From Prorocentrum cordatum (lineage: Eukaryota; Sar; Dinophyceae; Prorocentrales; Prorocentraceae): DNA of 64,000 nt. The position numbers and the translations under genes were made by a program. Position 1 is the first letter of the stretch; every line of letters starts with the position of its first letter. Below, one piece after another: positions 11,600 to 22,004 of the stretch. The notes below the pieces were generated by a model. The model saw only the letters and a program-made list of their open reading frames with translations, did not search any database and was not told the origin of the DNA. The stretch spans positions 352,506-416,505 of the forward strand of contig CAUYUJ010011226.1 of assembly GCA_963575745.1 (NCBI GenBank), given 5' to 3'.

Positions 11600-11872
11600 T
11601 GGGTGCGCGAGCAGTACTTCGAGCCGGCGCAACCCTCTCCTCTGCCTCCTCTGTTCCTCGGGGAATCGTACGGGCAGCGGCAATGAAGGCGAAGCCGACT
11701 GGATCCGACGGAACTCTGTGATGAGGCGTTCGTAGGGGTCCCTGACTATGCAGAAGGTCTGGGTGCCCCCGTAGACCTGGGGCAGCACAGTAGCGAGGCC
11801 CGAGCCCGAAAAGGACCGAAGGCGGCGCAGTGGCTGCTCTGGAGAGAAAACCTGCTTGTGCCGAGCCCAAGG
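11600..11872 (-). pseudogene. Sulfotransferase-like exon (PAPS 3'-phosphate-binding motif)
   Basis: The reverse-strand frame reads HKQVFSPEQPLRRLRSF, then LATVLPQVYGGTQTFCIVRD, then PYERLITEFRRIQ. F-x-I-V-R-D-P-Y-E-R-L-x-x-E-F is the signature of the 3'-phosphate-binding segment of carbohydrate-type sulfotransferases, which transfer sulfate from PAPS to glycans in the secretory pathway. The Arg and downstream Ser/Glu region look intact. The frame is closed upstream by a TGA about 120 bases before the motif, so an exon boundary or decay lies there. A well-formed GT-AG pair upstream (donor GTAAGT with GT beginning at 11984, acceptor CTATTGCAG ending at 11899, reading downward) suggests an 86-base intron. 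The PAPS P-loop exon was not found, so I cannot tell a live gene from a fragment. Confidence 0.5.
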
Positions 11873-11984
11873 TGCTCAATGGCCTCGGTCCTCTCCATCT
11901 GCAATAGGCAGTTCCGGACCTGCCTGTGCAGCCATGTCCGAAGCTCTTTTTTCCCTTTCGTTCTCTGGGGGCGCCCGAACTTAC

Positions 11985-13052
11985 TGTGTGAGAAGATTAT
12001 GGTGGGCTGCCTCCCCCCTGGGGTGGTCCAGTGCGCCCGCACTGACAGTTGGGCAACGCACTCGGTGCGGCCGGCCAGGGGCGCTCGAGAGACCCAACCG
12101 AGACCTCGAGACCCCGCCAGCCGACGCACCAGACCCACCAGGGAGGGAGGGCGGGGAAGCTGGCGACGCCAGCCAACAGCCCTCGGCCCGCAGACGAAGC
12201 ATCGTTCGCCAAGCGCCCTCCTGGGGCACCGTCGTCGGTCCGCAGACGCCAACTCCGAGCACCACGAGGTGTGCTTGGGCCCTCAGGGGATCCTTCGGGC
12301 CCACACGGGAGCCTGCGACACGGCGCCCCCCTTGCCAGGCCCTCGGGCCGCCAGGGAAGGCACAACACAACTACCCCCTCGGGAGCGAGTGCCGACACTT
12401 GATACCCCGCCTCGGACTCGGGCGGAAAACAATGCAGCCAGTAGCGACGAATCCCCGAATCCAGCCATGGCGACAAGGATGCAGCCTGCCCAGAATCTTC
12501 TTCCCCAGGAACCAAGCTCAGGGACGACAAAGACTCGTTGTTTGTTTGTTTCGTTTCCTGGTCGTTCCAGTTTGATCAGGTCACTGTATAACAACCTGAC
12601 TCAATACCCCCACCTGCTTTCAAAAACAACTCTACTGCCGTTCCTACACGGCGCAATTCCAGGTCAAAAAATGATGCGCATCACCGTCAACATTGTGAAT
12701 GTATCCAGCCATCGCTCTGTCCTGCTTGTCTTCGTCTCCCGTGCGGCAGTATGAGGATGGACATGCACCAGTGCGGGTACAAGCAAGAAGGGGACCATGC
12801 GAAGCCGTAAAGCGTTGTGAGTGTACTCCCAAATACATTGTAGCGCATGTACCAGAATTGCGGCCATGGGCAATTCGTTCGAAACGAACTCTCACCAGTG
12901 GCGAGGTTTGCAATGTTGCATGCTCCATAAAAAGTAGCAAGGTCGGCTGCTAATCATACAAGCCAATCTGGGCGACATGTGCATATCAGCACGTCCAACA
13001 TACTTAGGTGCGCTTGTGAGGGCGTCTTTGTCTGCGTAGCCTACTCACCACT
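11985..13052. other. Spacer, open frames without recognisable content
   Basis: Overlapping frames of 100-298 codons exist on both strands at 12.0-12.7 kb. They mirror each other as expected of GC-rich antisense shadows, and none has a motif I can name. Part could be 5' exons of the sulfotransferase-like gene. Confidence 0.3.
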
Positions 13053-13300
13053 AGAAGCCTCCTAGATGGGGTCGGAGTAGATGGGGTCGGTGGATCGCGC
13101 TGCATCGCCGATATATCGGCTATGCATAGGCGATGTATCGGCGATGCATCGGCGATGCACTGGCGATGTATCGTCGAGCGATGCATCGGCGACGCCGGCG
13201 TGGAGAACATCGGGCTCCGCATCGCGCCGCATCGCCTATGCATCAGCGATGCGGCGCGATCCTCCGACCCCATCTACTCCGACCCCATCTAAGAGGCCTG
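13053..13300. mobile_element. Foldback MITE-like element with ~58-bp inverted repeats
   Basis: The left arm (13053-13112) contains ctagatggggtcggagtaga and tggggtcgg, then ggatcgcgc and gcatcgcc. The right arm (13241-13300) is its reverse complement with about five mismatches. Each arm itself holds a duplicated agatggggtcgg. The 128-bp core consists of GCGATGNATCG units, which also fold. No coding capacity. The outer gcctc/gaggc pairs extend the palindrome, so a target-site duplication could not be separated from the arms. Confidence 0.8.
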
Positions 13301-13434
13301 GAACCACTGATCATGATGCATCAACTTTCCCTACACGTTTCTCCTTGTAATCCATCCGCCCCTCGTTCCCATCCCCCCCGTGGATATGAGGAGGTTCTAC
13401 TTAATGGCGGGAGGAAATCGGCATAAGTCACACA
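13301..13434. other. Short spacer
   Basis: Between the foldback element and a CCAAGA array. Nothing recognised. Confidence 0.4.
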
Positions 13435-13645
13435 AGCCCTTCGGGTCTGGAGGGGGCCTGTCGCGAGCGGTCTGGGCCGCCAAGCAAGCCCAAGAGGGCC
13501 CCAAGATGGCCTCCAAGACCGTACAATATAGCGCAAGATGGTTCAATAGCTTCCAACACGCCGCTAAGAGGCGCCATGACCGTCCCAAGACGGCTTTAAC
13601 TTGCCACGGAGCCTCCCAAGGGACACCCCAGGAGGTCTAAATCCT
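13435..13645 (+). repeat. CCAAGA-type degenerate minisatellite, locus 3
   Basis: Units such as caagcccaagagggcccc, ccaagatggcctccaagacc, gtcccaagacgg and cctcccaaggg occur at 10-20 base spacing. Same consensus and orientation as the 16.3- and 22.2-kb loci. Confidence 0.65.
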
Positions 13646-14396
13646 TCCAACACCAAGTGAAACTCCATGTTGTTTGTCTTCTCGCCTTTTCGCTTTCGAC
13701 GGGCTCTTGGGTTCTCAATCTGAGAAGCCCGCCACCTTCTGAGAAGGCCTGCCCCGTCTCACTCCGCGCCCCCTCCTCGGCGAGCCGCCGATTGTCACTG
13801 CCTTCATAGAGAACGACACCACGGGGAGTTGTCGATTTTCAGTTTGGCACATGGGCTCGTCCTAAAGAGGCAATCGAAGCATCGAGGCCGCCATTCATAA
13901 GCCATCCCTGACCTATTGCTGTCGACGTGGACATATGCCCACTGCCAGCAGTACCAGGACGTGAAGGGCAGAGTCTGCGTATCGTTCTCAGGGGTGGGTC
14001 AGGTCGAACGAAAGGCGGGGGGACAACAATGGTGGGGTTAGCCAATCAGCCCACGTGGCTGGATTTCGAAGAATGTGTCCAGCGGCGGGGCCGAAGCAAG
14101 CTGATGTAGCAGATGTCGTGCCTCCCTTTCCCAATCCCCTGCGAGAGAACTTCGTCGTGTGGTTCTTCGGATCATAGCTCGGGCCGCTCGGGACGATTCG
14201 GCACCCCTGGAACGCTCTCGGCATGGCGCAACTGCTGGAGAGCATCCCGAGGCTGGGAAACTGCTGGGGACCGACTAAAACGCCCAACAACTTCGGACTC
14301 CCAACCCCTCTTCGCCCGACCCCGGGGTGGAGGTGGCGGAGGCAGCGCGTGGGGAGTCCCACGGCCTCGGCCAGCTGAGACGGAGGAACGCTAGCA
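13646..14396. other. Spacer, no gene seen
   Basis: No frame on either strand has a recognisable motif. A 145-codon reverse frame (13988-14425) is of unconvincing composition. Confidence 0.35.
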
Positions 14397-14665
14397 CGTG
14401 GGCAGGTCGTCTGCCCGGCGACCACGCTGCGCGGGCCCTGCCGCGCCCCCCGCCCGCTTCCTCGCCGTCCTCCCTCCTGCTCCTCCCCCTCGTCTCACGC
14501 TCCTGCTCCTCCGCCGCCTCTCCTCGTCTCACGCTCTCGCCTCCTCCCCCTCGTCTCGCGCTCTCGCCTCCTCCCTCTCCTGCTCCTCCGCCTCATCGCC
14601 TCACGCGGGCAGGTCGTCTGCCCAGCGACCACGCTGCGCGGGCCCTGCCGCGCCCCCCCGCCCGC
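14397..14665 (+). repeat. Pair of ~62-bp direct repeats around a CTCCTC-rich core
   Basis: The cacgtgggcaggtcgtctgc...ccgcgccccccgcccgct unit at about 14397-14458 recurs at about 14602-14665 with only a few changes. The interval is polypyrimidine (ctcctgctcctcc). An unequal-exchange duplication or paired short termini would explain it. Confidence 0.75.
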
Positions 14666-16264
14666 TGGCAGCACGCTTCGCGCTTCACGCGTGGCCCCCC
14701 GCCGCCCGCCCACTCGCCAGCCTCCCCCCACAGGGGGGCCTCCCAAACGGGGCCACGGGGCCAGAGCAGGTTCGAGGATCGAGGATCGAGGATGGAGGTA
14801 TCTGGGGGCTTTCGGCCTTTGCTGCGGGTGTTTTCCTTGATTTCGGAGCTCCGGGCGCCGTTTCGGGCCCCGAGGACGAACAAACACGGGTCCGGGACGA
14901 CCCAAAACTAACTCGGGGATGTGGTCGAGGCCTCTTGGGTCACGGTCGTCGGGAGTCTGGGGGGGGGAGGTGCGTCTGGAGAATCGCACGAATCGCGGAT
15001 GCACGAGCGATGGAAGTTGGAGATGGAGGAGGGTCTTCCAGGTTGGGCCCAGGTTTGGTGCTGGTTCGAATGCTCTGGATGGGGTCAGCGGCCCGAGCGA
15101 GCCTCGCGCCACGCACAGGAAGCTGCTGGCTCAGATTGCGTATCTAAACAGATCACCGCATCTCGAGATCTGGGTCGCGGGAGTCGCTGGATTGGGGAGG
15201 AGGGAGGGTCGAGGATCGAGAAACATTCCTGAGATCCGGGCTTCGCAATGTTTTCGCACCAAGCGTTTTCGCTGGGTTTCGGGCCCCAAGACCAATCACA
15301 ATTCGATCTGGCTCCAATACAGCAGATAAATGGGGTGTTGGGCTGCGGTCCTGACTTTTCACGATGTACGATTCTCTCCCGCAACGTCGGATCTCAGGAG
15401 AGGAGCATCGGGACGTTTCCGGGCGTCCCTGGGAGCACCGGGGAGGGCTCGGGGGGATCCAGGCGGGTCCGCTTCCTCGAGGTGGTGGCGACCCCCTAGT
15501 GGTGACCCGCCTTGGCGCTGCCCACCCTCCACCCAGGGCCATCTCAAAGCCTGGGAGGACAACAAAGACAGCGAGACAGACGCGGAGGTCGCCGATTGGC
15601 TGATCGAGTGGCGCACCGCACGCTGGAGCCCCTTCGAATGAGAACCTCCAAACCAGCACACGGAGAGAACTAAACAAATGAGCCTGGCAGGCGGGACAAG
15701 CCGAGCCGAATTGAGGCTAACTGCCGCAGACGTCGCAACTCTCAGCGGCGAGCGGACCGAATCTGTAACGAACCTGGCTTGAACCTGTCGATTCGTTCCC
15801 CCAGACATGTGTTGCAGCGGTTGCGTTGGGAAGGGCGATCGCGCAAGCGCGCATCGACATCGCGAAAACTCGCCCTTGAAGACCCATGGTGAGTGCTGTC
15901 GAGATTAATTGTACAGACAACACACTTGTACACGTCTACTTGTCTTATACATCGGGGACACCCGCTTGGCCACCAACGCATACTGTAACTAAAGGCTAGA
16001 GCCCTGTACAACAACCGTACGGCCCGCCACAACTTGAGGATGGTAACAAACGCATCAACAACCCTGACAACATACCGATGTTTGAACTCAACGGGTTCTG
16101 CCGACCTCAAAAAGCAAACGTGTCAAATCTGACACTTACAACACTCCGTGCTGCAAAATACAGGTGGGGATCCTGATTGCTAAAACTGCTTATGCGCAAT
16201 TCGCTGGCCCAACGGGCCAGAGGCGTGCTAAGATCTCCAGTAACTACTTAACAATATTTCTAGT
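14666..16264. other. Spacer, no supported gene
   Basis: Includes small gaggatcgaggatc tandem units near 14774 and a related gtcgaggatcgag at about 15208. Open frames on both strands (99-205 codons) are mutually antisense and without motifs. Confidence 0.35.
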
Positions 16265-16284
16265 TCGCGCGCGCGGGGCGGCCC

Positions 16285-16560
16285 CTGGGGGCCCCCGGAC
16301 GAAAAATACCCCGGCATCCCCAGGGGAGAGGCTATTTTTCGCCACCCTTCACGAGGATCGTGGCCTCCGAGGGGGTGGCTGCAATCGACTACCCCCCCTC
16401 CCGCCCCAAGGGGCCCCCAAGAGCCCCCTAAGAGGCTCCAGGGGAGCCCAAGACGCCGCCAAGGAGCCCCAAGACGCTCCCAAGAAGCCCCCAAGAGGCC
16501 CCCAAGACGGCCCCAAGAGGCCCCAAATAGCGCTCCAGGGCCGGCGCAATGAGCGAAGCG
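16285..16560 (+). repeat. CCAAGA-type degenerate minisatellite, locus 4 (best preserved)
   Basis: The tract at about 16410-16530 shows the family clearly: gcccccaagagccccc, gagcccaagacgccgcc, gccccaagacgctcccaag, gcccccaagacggcccc, with roughly 9-12 base periodicity and consensus CCCCAAGAS(G). Purine-poor top strand, no coding signal. Confidence 0.8.
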
Positions 16561-17879
16561 ATAAAATAATTCGTGTCATGGTCGGGTAGACGAGGACACC
16601 ATCGGCATCCACACTGCTACGCGAACAGACAGAGCGTTCGCTAGAGTTGAAAATGTGGATTGCGACATGGGGTGGCAGCGACACGCGTGTTTGAGATGGT
16701 GAAGATTCCTGCCGTCGGTCGGTGTCGTGGGTGTTGGACAGGTGGTAGGGGAAGAAACAAGCTGCACGCACCTGTCGCTGCCGGATGCGCGTGCGTGCAA
16801 GTCACATGAATCTTGGGGGCACGAGCTGGGGTCCCAGACGCGAGTGTTGTATCCAATCATTATTTACCTACTTACGTGGTCCGCTTGTCTTCTGCGAAAA
16901 CAGCCCCGTGCGGTCTACGCCAAGTCTCCAGACTTGTTCCTGTCCCCCCCCCGCGCTGGCCACTGGGCCTCAGAGGCCGATTCCTGTCTTGTTATGGTAT
17001 GCCATGATAATGCTGCCACGTACTTTGCAGCAACGTGAAATTCAATGCAGCGCTTTGCCATGCCTGTGTCCCATGTTTTGTTGGGTTACGCTATGCTGTG
17101 ATCAGATACGACATCCGTTGCGCTGCTCGTCAACCCAAGTCTACACTGTGATCTATGCATTCGTCTGTCACCCACTGCGATGATATGCCATGTCGTGGTA
17201 CGCGTGGTAAAACATGTCATGCTCTGCTACGCCCTCCTGTGCCACACTAGATAAGTGTAGACAATGCGGGAATATGCTATCTAATGCGATCGTCCTATGC
17301 TATTCAACACGAATCTATGCAATGCAACAATTTAGAACCCAATGCTGGTTTAGGCTTTTTAACCGTGCGATGCGACGCGTTGGTCATGCGATGCTATATA
17401 GTTTGGGCTGCAACGGAGTCACTATCGGCACAACTTTGCAATGCTATGCCGTACTTACTACGTTTTTGGGGTTACTCCTTATGTTTCTAATTGTTTGTTA
17501 TTTTCCATGAGCGCTGGACGGGGATTATGAACATTACCAGCTTTCCCACTGCGGGAAAGGGGGCTCCACCATGCGAAGCGTCAGCCATGGAGGCAAGGGG
17601 AAAGGGAGGAGGAGGAGGAGGATGAGAAATGGGCGCGCAAAATGCGGGCTGGAGCGACAACCATCGGTACCACGCATGCGGCGACACCAACATGTGGCTA
17701 TGGTTCGCCGCCCAACTGGCCGATGCTGCAACCAATCGGGTTGCTCCGTTTCTTCGCTATGCCGTACTACGCAGTGTTCCAATTTGCCACGCTATTCGGT
17801 TGTATGCTATTCCCCAAACGATGCTTGCACTTTGGGGTTCTTACTTCTTTTGGCATGTGGCTGACTACTCCGGGTTTTC
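16561..17879. other. Spacer with degenerate GCTATGC-like sequence
   Basis: From about 17050 the sequence has scattered tatgc/catgc words (gctatgctgtg, gcaatgctatgcc) that look like an old, diverged pentamer array. No gene is recognised on either strand. Confidence 0.35.
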
Positions 17880-18027
17880 GCCACTTTGCGGCCCGTGCCG
17901 CCTCGTGTGCGACTCGTGGGGACCCCGCGCTTGGGCAGTATTCCGAGGCTGCGCCACGTGGCGGCCCTTGCCGCCTCGTGGGCGCTTGTTGGGCACCCCG
18001 CTCTTGGGGGGGTATGCCGAATGTTCG
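17880..18027 (+). repeat. Imperfect tandem duplication, ~73-bp unit
   Basis: ccactttgcggcccgtgccg at 17880 and ccacgtggcggcccttgccg at about 17954 begin two units. Each continues cctcgtg...ggcaccccgc(g/t)cttggg...tatnccga. Identity is clearly above background but far from perfect. Confidence 0.6.
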
Positions 18028-18067
18028 CTACGTTGCCCCATGCTCTGAGCTTAAACGATTACCCTAC

Positions 18068-18245
18068 AGCTGACGCCACATAGCTTACGCCACATAGCTT
18101 GCACCGCATGTACTGCGCAACATAACTGACATAACATAGCTTACGCCCCATAGCTTCCACCTCAATTCACACCGCCTAGTTTACATGACATAGCTTCCGT
18201 CACATAACTTGCAACACGTAGTTTTCTCCCCATAGCTTTCACCTC
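18068..18245 (+). repeat. CACATAGCTT-type degenerate tandem repeat
   Basis: Repeated words gccacatagctt, gccccatagcttcc, gacatagcttcc, cacataacttgc and ccatagctttc, about every 12-24 bases. Confidence 0.6.
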
Positions 18246-19635
18246 CACAATGCAATCACGCACTGTTTGGGGTCCACGCGGGCTGCCATAGTATGATCTG
18301 TTACGTCGTTCGCTGCTGTGATATTATGCTTTGCGTAGCCTTGGGGTGCTGCATGTTTTATGCCATACATGCCGTACTTCGCCATGCAATGATTTATATT
18401 TCACAGCATGGTAAGTTGTGCACTGCCCTCTTGTCAGGACTATACCATGCATGCCATGACTGGCAATGCTACGCAACCTCATGCAATGCTCTTCCACGCA
18501 ATGCTAGGCCATGCTGCGCTCGGTCATGCTATGCAAGCATATGCAACGACATGAGGCCTTGCCCAACCAAGCGCTGTTAGACCGTAATACTAGGCTACGC
18601 TATGCCTAGCTCTCCATTGCTGTGCAGTGTATTGAGTCTCTTCGATAAGAAGAAACGTTCGTATGCTCCAGCGAGAGCGATGCCTTTAATTCGGGTCGCG
18701 ACAAAGGTCCGGGGGGACGGGGAGGAGCAAATATCGAATGCCATCTAAAGCCCACTGGTGGTGGTGGCATCCGAAGGGTGCAGCAGCTCAGTACATTTTC
18801 GTGGCCTTCACAATTCACGAATGCCTCCGCGTATTGCCGCCACTGCGGCTGGCCTTGCGCCACGGGGTGGCGGTGCGTTCCGAGGGGACGTGCTCCTCCG
18901 TGTTTCCATGCAAACTCTGGAAACGTCCTCATCCTCGTCGGCCCACTGGGCGGGATCCCACGGACGCAGTGCTCAACAACACCTCTATGGTTGTGGTTCA
19001 GAGCAAGGCCATGTCCCACTGGCAGCAAGCCAAGACTGGACCGAATTGAATTTCTCAACCGTGATCACAAATCACGAGCCCAAAAATCCAAGCCGTCCGA
19101 ATTACGCTTTCCGAAATAACTTTCGCCACTTAACCGTGAGAGCTGTGAAGCTGTAGTGCTGGCGCGAGGCAAAGGGGCACCAAGGAGGATACTGAAACTA
19201 CGTAGTGATGTAATGCAACGGAATTGATGTGGAATTGTAGAGTCACCCACCATCCCAAGTTTGCCCGGTCTGGGTCTCTTCCCAAATCTTCGCCTATGAC
19301 TTCTCTACTGGATCTTCCCTCTGGATCCTTCCTAAATCCTCCCCTGGACCTCCTGTGTTTATCCTTTCCCGGGTCCTCCCCTGGAACCACTCATCCTCCG
19401 GAACACTCCCCAAATCTGTGATCATCGCAAACATGGCTTTGTACGCTACAGGGCATCTTACGGGTGGTACTATCGGAGCTGCACCGTTGGTTTCCGTCCT
19501 CGTGGTCAGCTGCCGGGAGGGCGCGCCCGGTGACACCCCGTGCGGGAGGGATTCCTGCGCCCCGTGCGTGGTTCGAGGCCCCACCCAAAAGGGCCGTCGC
19601 GCGCTCCCGCAGGTCATGAGCCCAGCGCGATGGCC
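18246..19635. other. Spacer, no supported gene
   Basis: Further scattered atgcyatgc words at 18290-18600. At 19250-19400 the + strand is C/T-rich with repeated tggatcctt and cctcccctggacc words. No motif-bearing frame. Confidence 0.35.
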
Positions 19636-19870
19636 TTAGATCGTTTCTTTCGGGATCTAGGTGCGATGGCAATCAATCCAGCAGACATTCCGATTCCATA
19701 TTTCGATGATCCTGATCTCGACGACGGCTTTCGTCCAGCCGATCGTGATCGTGTTGTCCCTGTTTCACAATTGTTTCAAACACCTTTTCACACAGACGAC
19801 TTTCACTGTGATGGACAGTCGCAAAGACACCACCACAACAGCAACCTAAACACACTCTACGTGCCGACGC

Positions 19871-19904
19871 GGACAGTCGCGATGCTGCGCCACGTCCGAC
19901 TGAA
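19871..19904 (+). repeat. CAGTCG...CGACTG hairpin, copy 1
   Basis: Short inverted repeat: left arm gacagtcgcgatg, loop including tgcgcc, right arm cgtccgactg. Related hairpins lie at 21.77, 23.66 and 26.27 kb. Arm bases differ between copies but can still pair in the outer stem. Confidence 0.6.
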
Positions 19905-20369
19905 GGTGGTGTTGAGCACCAGCCACCACAGGGACAGCACGCAGGAACAACACAGCCCTTCCTCATGGCACAAATGGAGAAGAGCTCAGCCGAAGTGGCT
20001 CGCGAGCTCTCTGTTGCCCGCTCTGGCGGCGACAGCGGCAAGCACCCGTTGCCCGCCTTGCTGCGCGGCGCAAACAGCCGCGCGCTGCCGAGCGTTTCCG
20101 CTTGGCGCGCTTGTACTTAAAACGAAGCTGGCTGGGTGGTGTGGGCTGCAGTCGCAAGGGTTCGCGAAGGCCGTCCTTGCGTCCCTCGGCGGCCCTACCT
20201 CGGACCCTTCCTGTGTGCCTTGACGGGTGTTGCTCGCACAGACGGGGTATCCATGCTAGCTTCACTCCACGACGCCATTATGGCTTCGGCCACGGCGCAC
20301 ACAGCAACTTTGCACGACAAGTTTGCGTCAGCAGTGCCAGACTCGACCACAGCAAATTCCAACACGCTC

Positions 20370-20865
20370 TGAAAGTGTGGCAGGCGGAGCTCCCCGAGCT
20401 TCGTGCCGCCGACTCTGAGCCGTCCAAGCACACTGTGCTGCGGTCTCTGCGCCATCTGTTGCGCAAATTAAATGTCCTTCGAGTCCCACTCGAAATAACG
20501 GAGATGACCTCCCCGGACAACCTGGGCGCCATTGTCAAAGTGGCGCAAGCCAAGGCAGGGCATTGGGCTGGAGAGGCGACCTCTTCGCAACAGGTGCGGG
20601 CTCCAACGAACGCAACGCGCACTGACGGAAACGCCATACAAAAAAGAAAGACAACAACAAAAACAACGACACGCGCAAAACCTGCAACGGCAAGGGCAAG
20701 GACCAGCAAGCTTGGATACCATGTTCCTTCTACCTCTGCGGGTACTGCCCTTGGGGCAACACCTGCAAGTTCAACCGCAGTGGCAACAGCACGAGCAAGT
20801 CCTTCCCAACGGACGTGTGCCGCATCTGCCATCAGCCTGGACACTGGGGCAACGAATGCTCATAA
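20370..20865 (+). pseudogene. Copia 1 gag with CCHC zinc knuckle
   Basis: A helical segment (HALKVWQAELPELRAADSEP, then LRSLRHLLRKLNVLRVPLEI) lies in one frame. After a shift, the frame ending with TAA at 20863 carries CRICHQPGHWGNEC (20818-20859). This is the retroviral-type C-x2-C-x4-H-x4-C knuckle that binds nucleic acid in gag nucleocapsid proteins. Just before it, CSFYLCGYCPWGNTCKF looks like a second small zinc cluster. The knuckle residues are all present although the gene as a whole is broken. Confidence 0.7.
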
Positions 20866-21114
20866 AAGGACACTGGGGCACTCCCTGTGGCGGGGCTTTG
20901 GGCAGGGAAAAGACAACTTGGGGTGGGGCCCGGGCGAGAAGGCGACGCCAAAAACAACTGCACATGCTTGGGAAAAGGATGGGGCGCCAACGCGCCCCCG
21001 CCCGCGCCTCGTGGTCTCGAGACCGAGGAGAGCCGGAAACGCAGCCGGATCGGAGCCGGCGCGCTGACTGGAGAGGCGGCCGGATCGGAACTGGCGCCAA
21101 CAACGCAGCAGTCC

Positions 21115-21525
21115 GCGGTAAACATGGCAGCTTTCACCGCGATGACACAGCAACTAATGAACGAACGAATAACCAACTACAAAGCAGTGATAGACATTCT
21201 GAAGCGGGTTTCCGGGAACATGCTCCGAATCTCAACTCCCGACCTCACCTTCGGGATCTTCGGCGCCGCTGCGGATTCGCCCCCGGCGGCGGCGGCGGAT
21301 TCAGGTGCCGAAAGACACGCGCTGGCAGGCAAGGGTTTCTGGCACGCCGGGAACATCTGCCCCTGCGACGCGCCCTTCATCCTGGAAACGGCGAACGGCG
21401 AGACAGTCGTCACGCACCAGTGCGACGTTGTGCGCGGAGGCGTCCTCCTTCAGGGCGTCCTGATGTGCAAAACAGCGACATCTTCCCTTCTAGCAATCGT
21501 CCTGCTGACGAACGACGAATGGTAA
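21115..21525 (+). pseudogene. Copia 1 aspartic protease
   Basis: The frame reads ADSGAERHAL at about 21295-21324. D-S-G-A is the catalytic Asp loop of retroviral-type aspartic proteases, which cut the polyprotein. It is followed by PFILETANGETVV, the usual LxTANG segment of Copia proteases. The frame closes at 21525. The upstream part (MTQQLMNERITNYKAVIDIL) is shared with the preceding region. Confidence 0.6.
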
Positions 21526-21770
21526 TACTGCTTGGCTCGAGCCGGCGCTGTCTTGACGGGCCCTGCCAGGACCCCGTTCTGTCTACACAGGTCTGGCATC
21601 TTGTTCATCCTCGTTGGTGCAAGTTCTTCACCGGCCCTTTCGCCATTATCTTTTTCGTCCCCATCATCATTGGGAAGGGGAAAAGGAGGAGGATGAGGAG
21701 AGACGGGAGTAGATCGCAACGCGGGTTCTGCTGGGCCGGCGTTTCGCAATCAGGGTTCCGCAGAGGAAGA

Positions 21771-21804
21771 TGACAGTCGCGCCGCTGCGCCGCGGCCGAC
21801 TGGA
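21771..21804 (+). repeat. CAGTCG...CGACTG hairpin, copy 2
   Basis: Left arm cagtcgcgccgc, loop tgcgcc, right arm gcggccgactg. It is identical over about 34 bases to the copy at 26.27 kb. It lies between the protease and integrase remnants of Copia 1. Confidence 0.75.
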
Positions 21805-22004
21805 TGCCCGTCGCCAGCCGTGGCCCCATCGGAGGGTCGCGGCGGGGCGTGGGCACCAGGCACGTTCGAAATGTACGCTGCCAGCATGCCGGGATAACCC
21901 GCGTTGGTGGTGACCCCCCCAGAGGTTTTTCAACAGTATTCTGACTGTGGCGACCCTTCAAAAATGATGTCGTACCTTCCAGAGCGTTAAAGCCCGCCGA
22001 GCAA

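Noticed and set aside
15060-15075. ggttcgaatgc as a tRNA B box
   Set aside because: No A box or acceptor stem can be formed around it. I found no tRNA elsewhere either.
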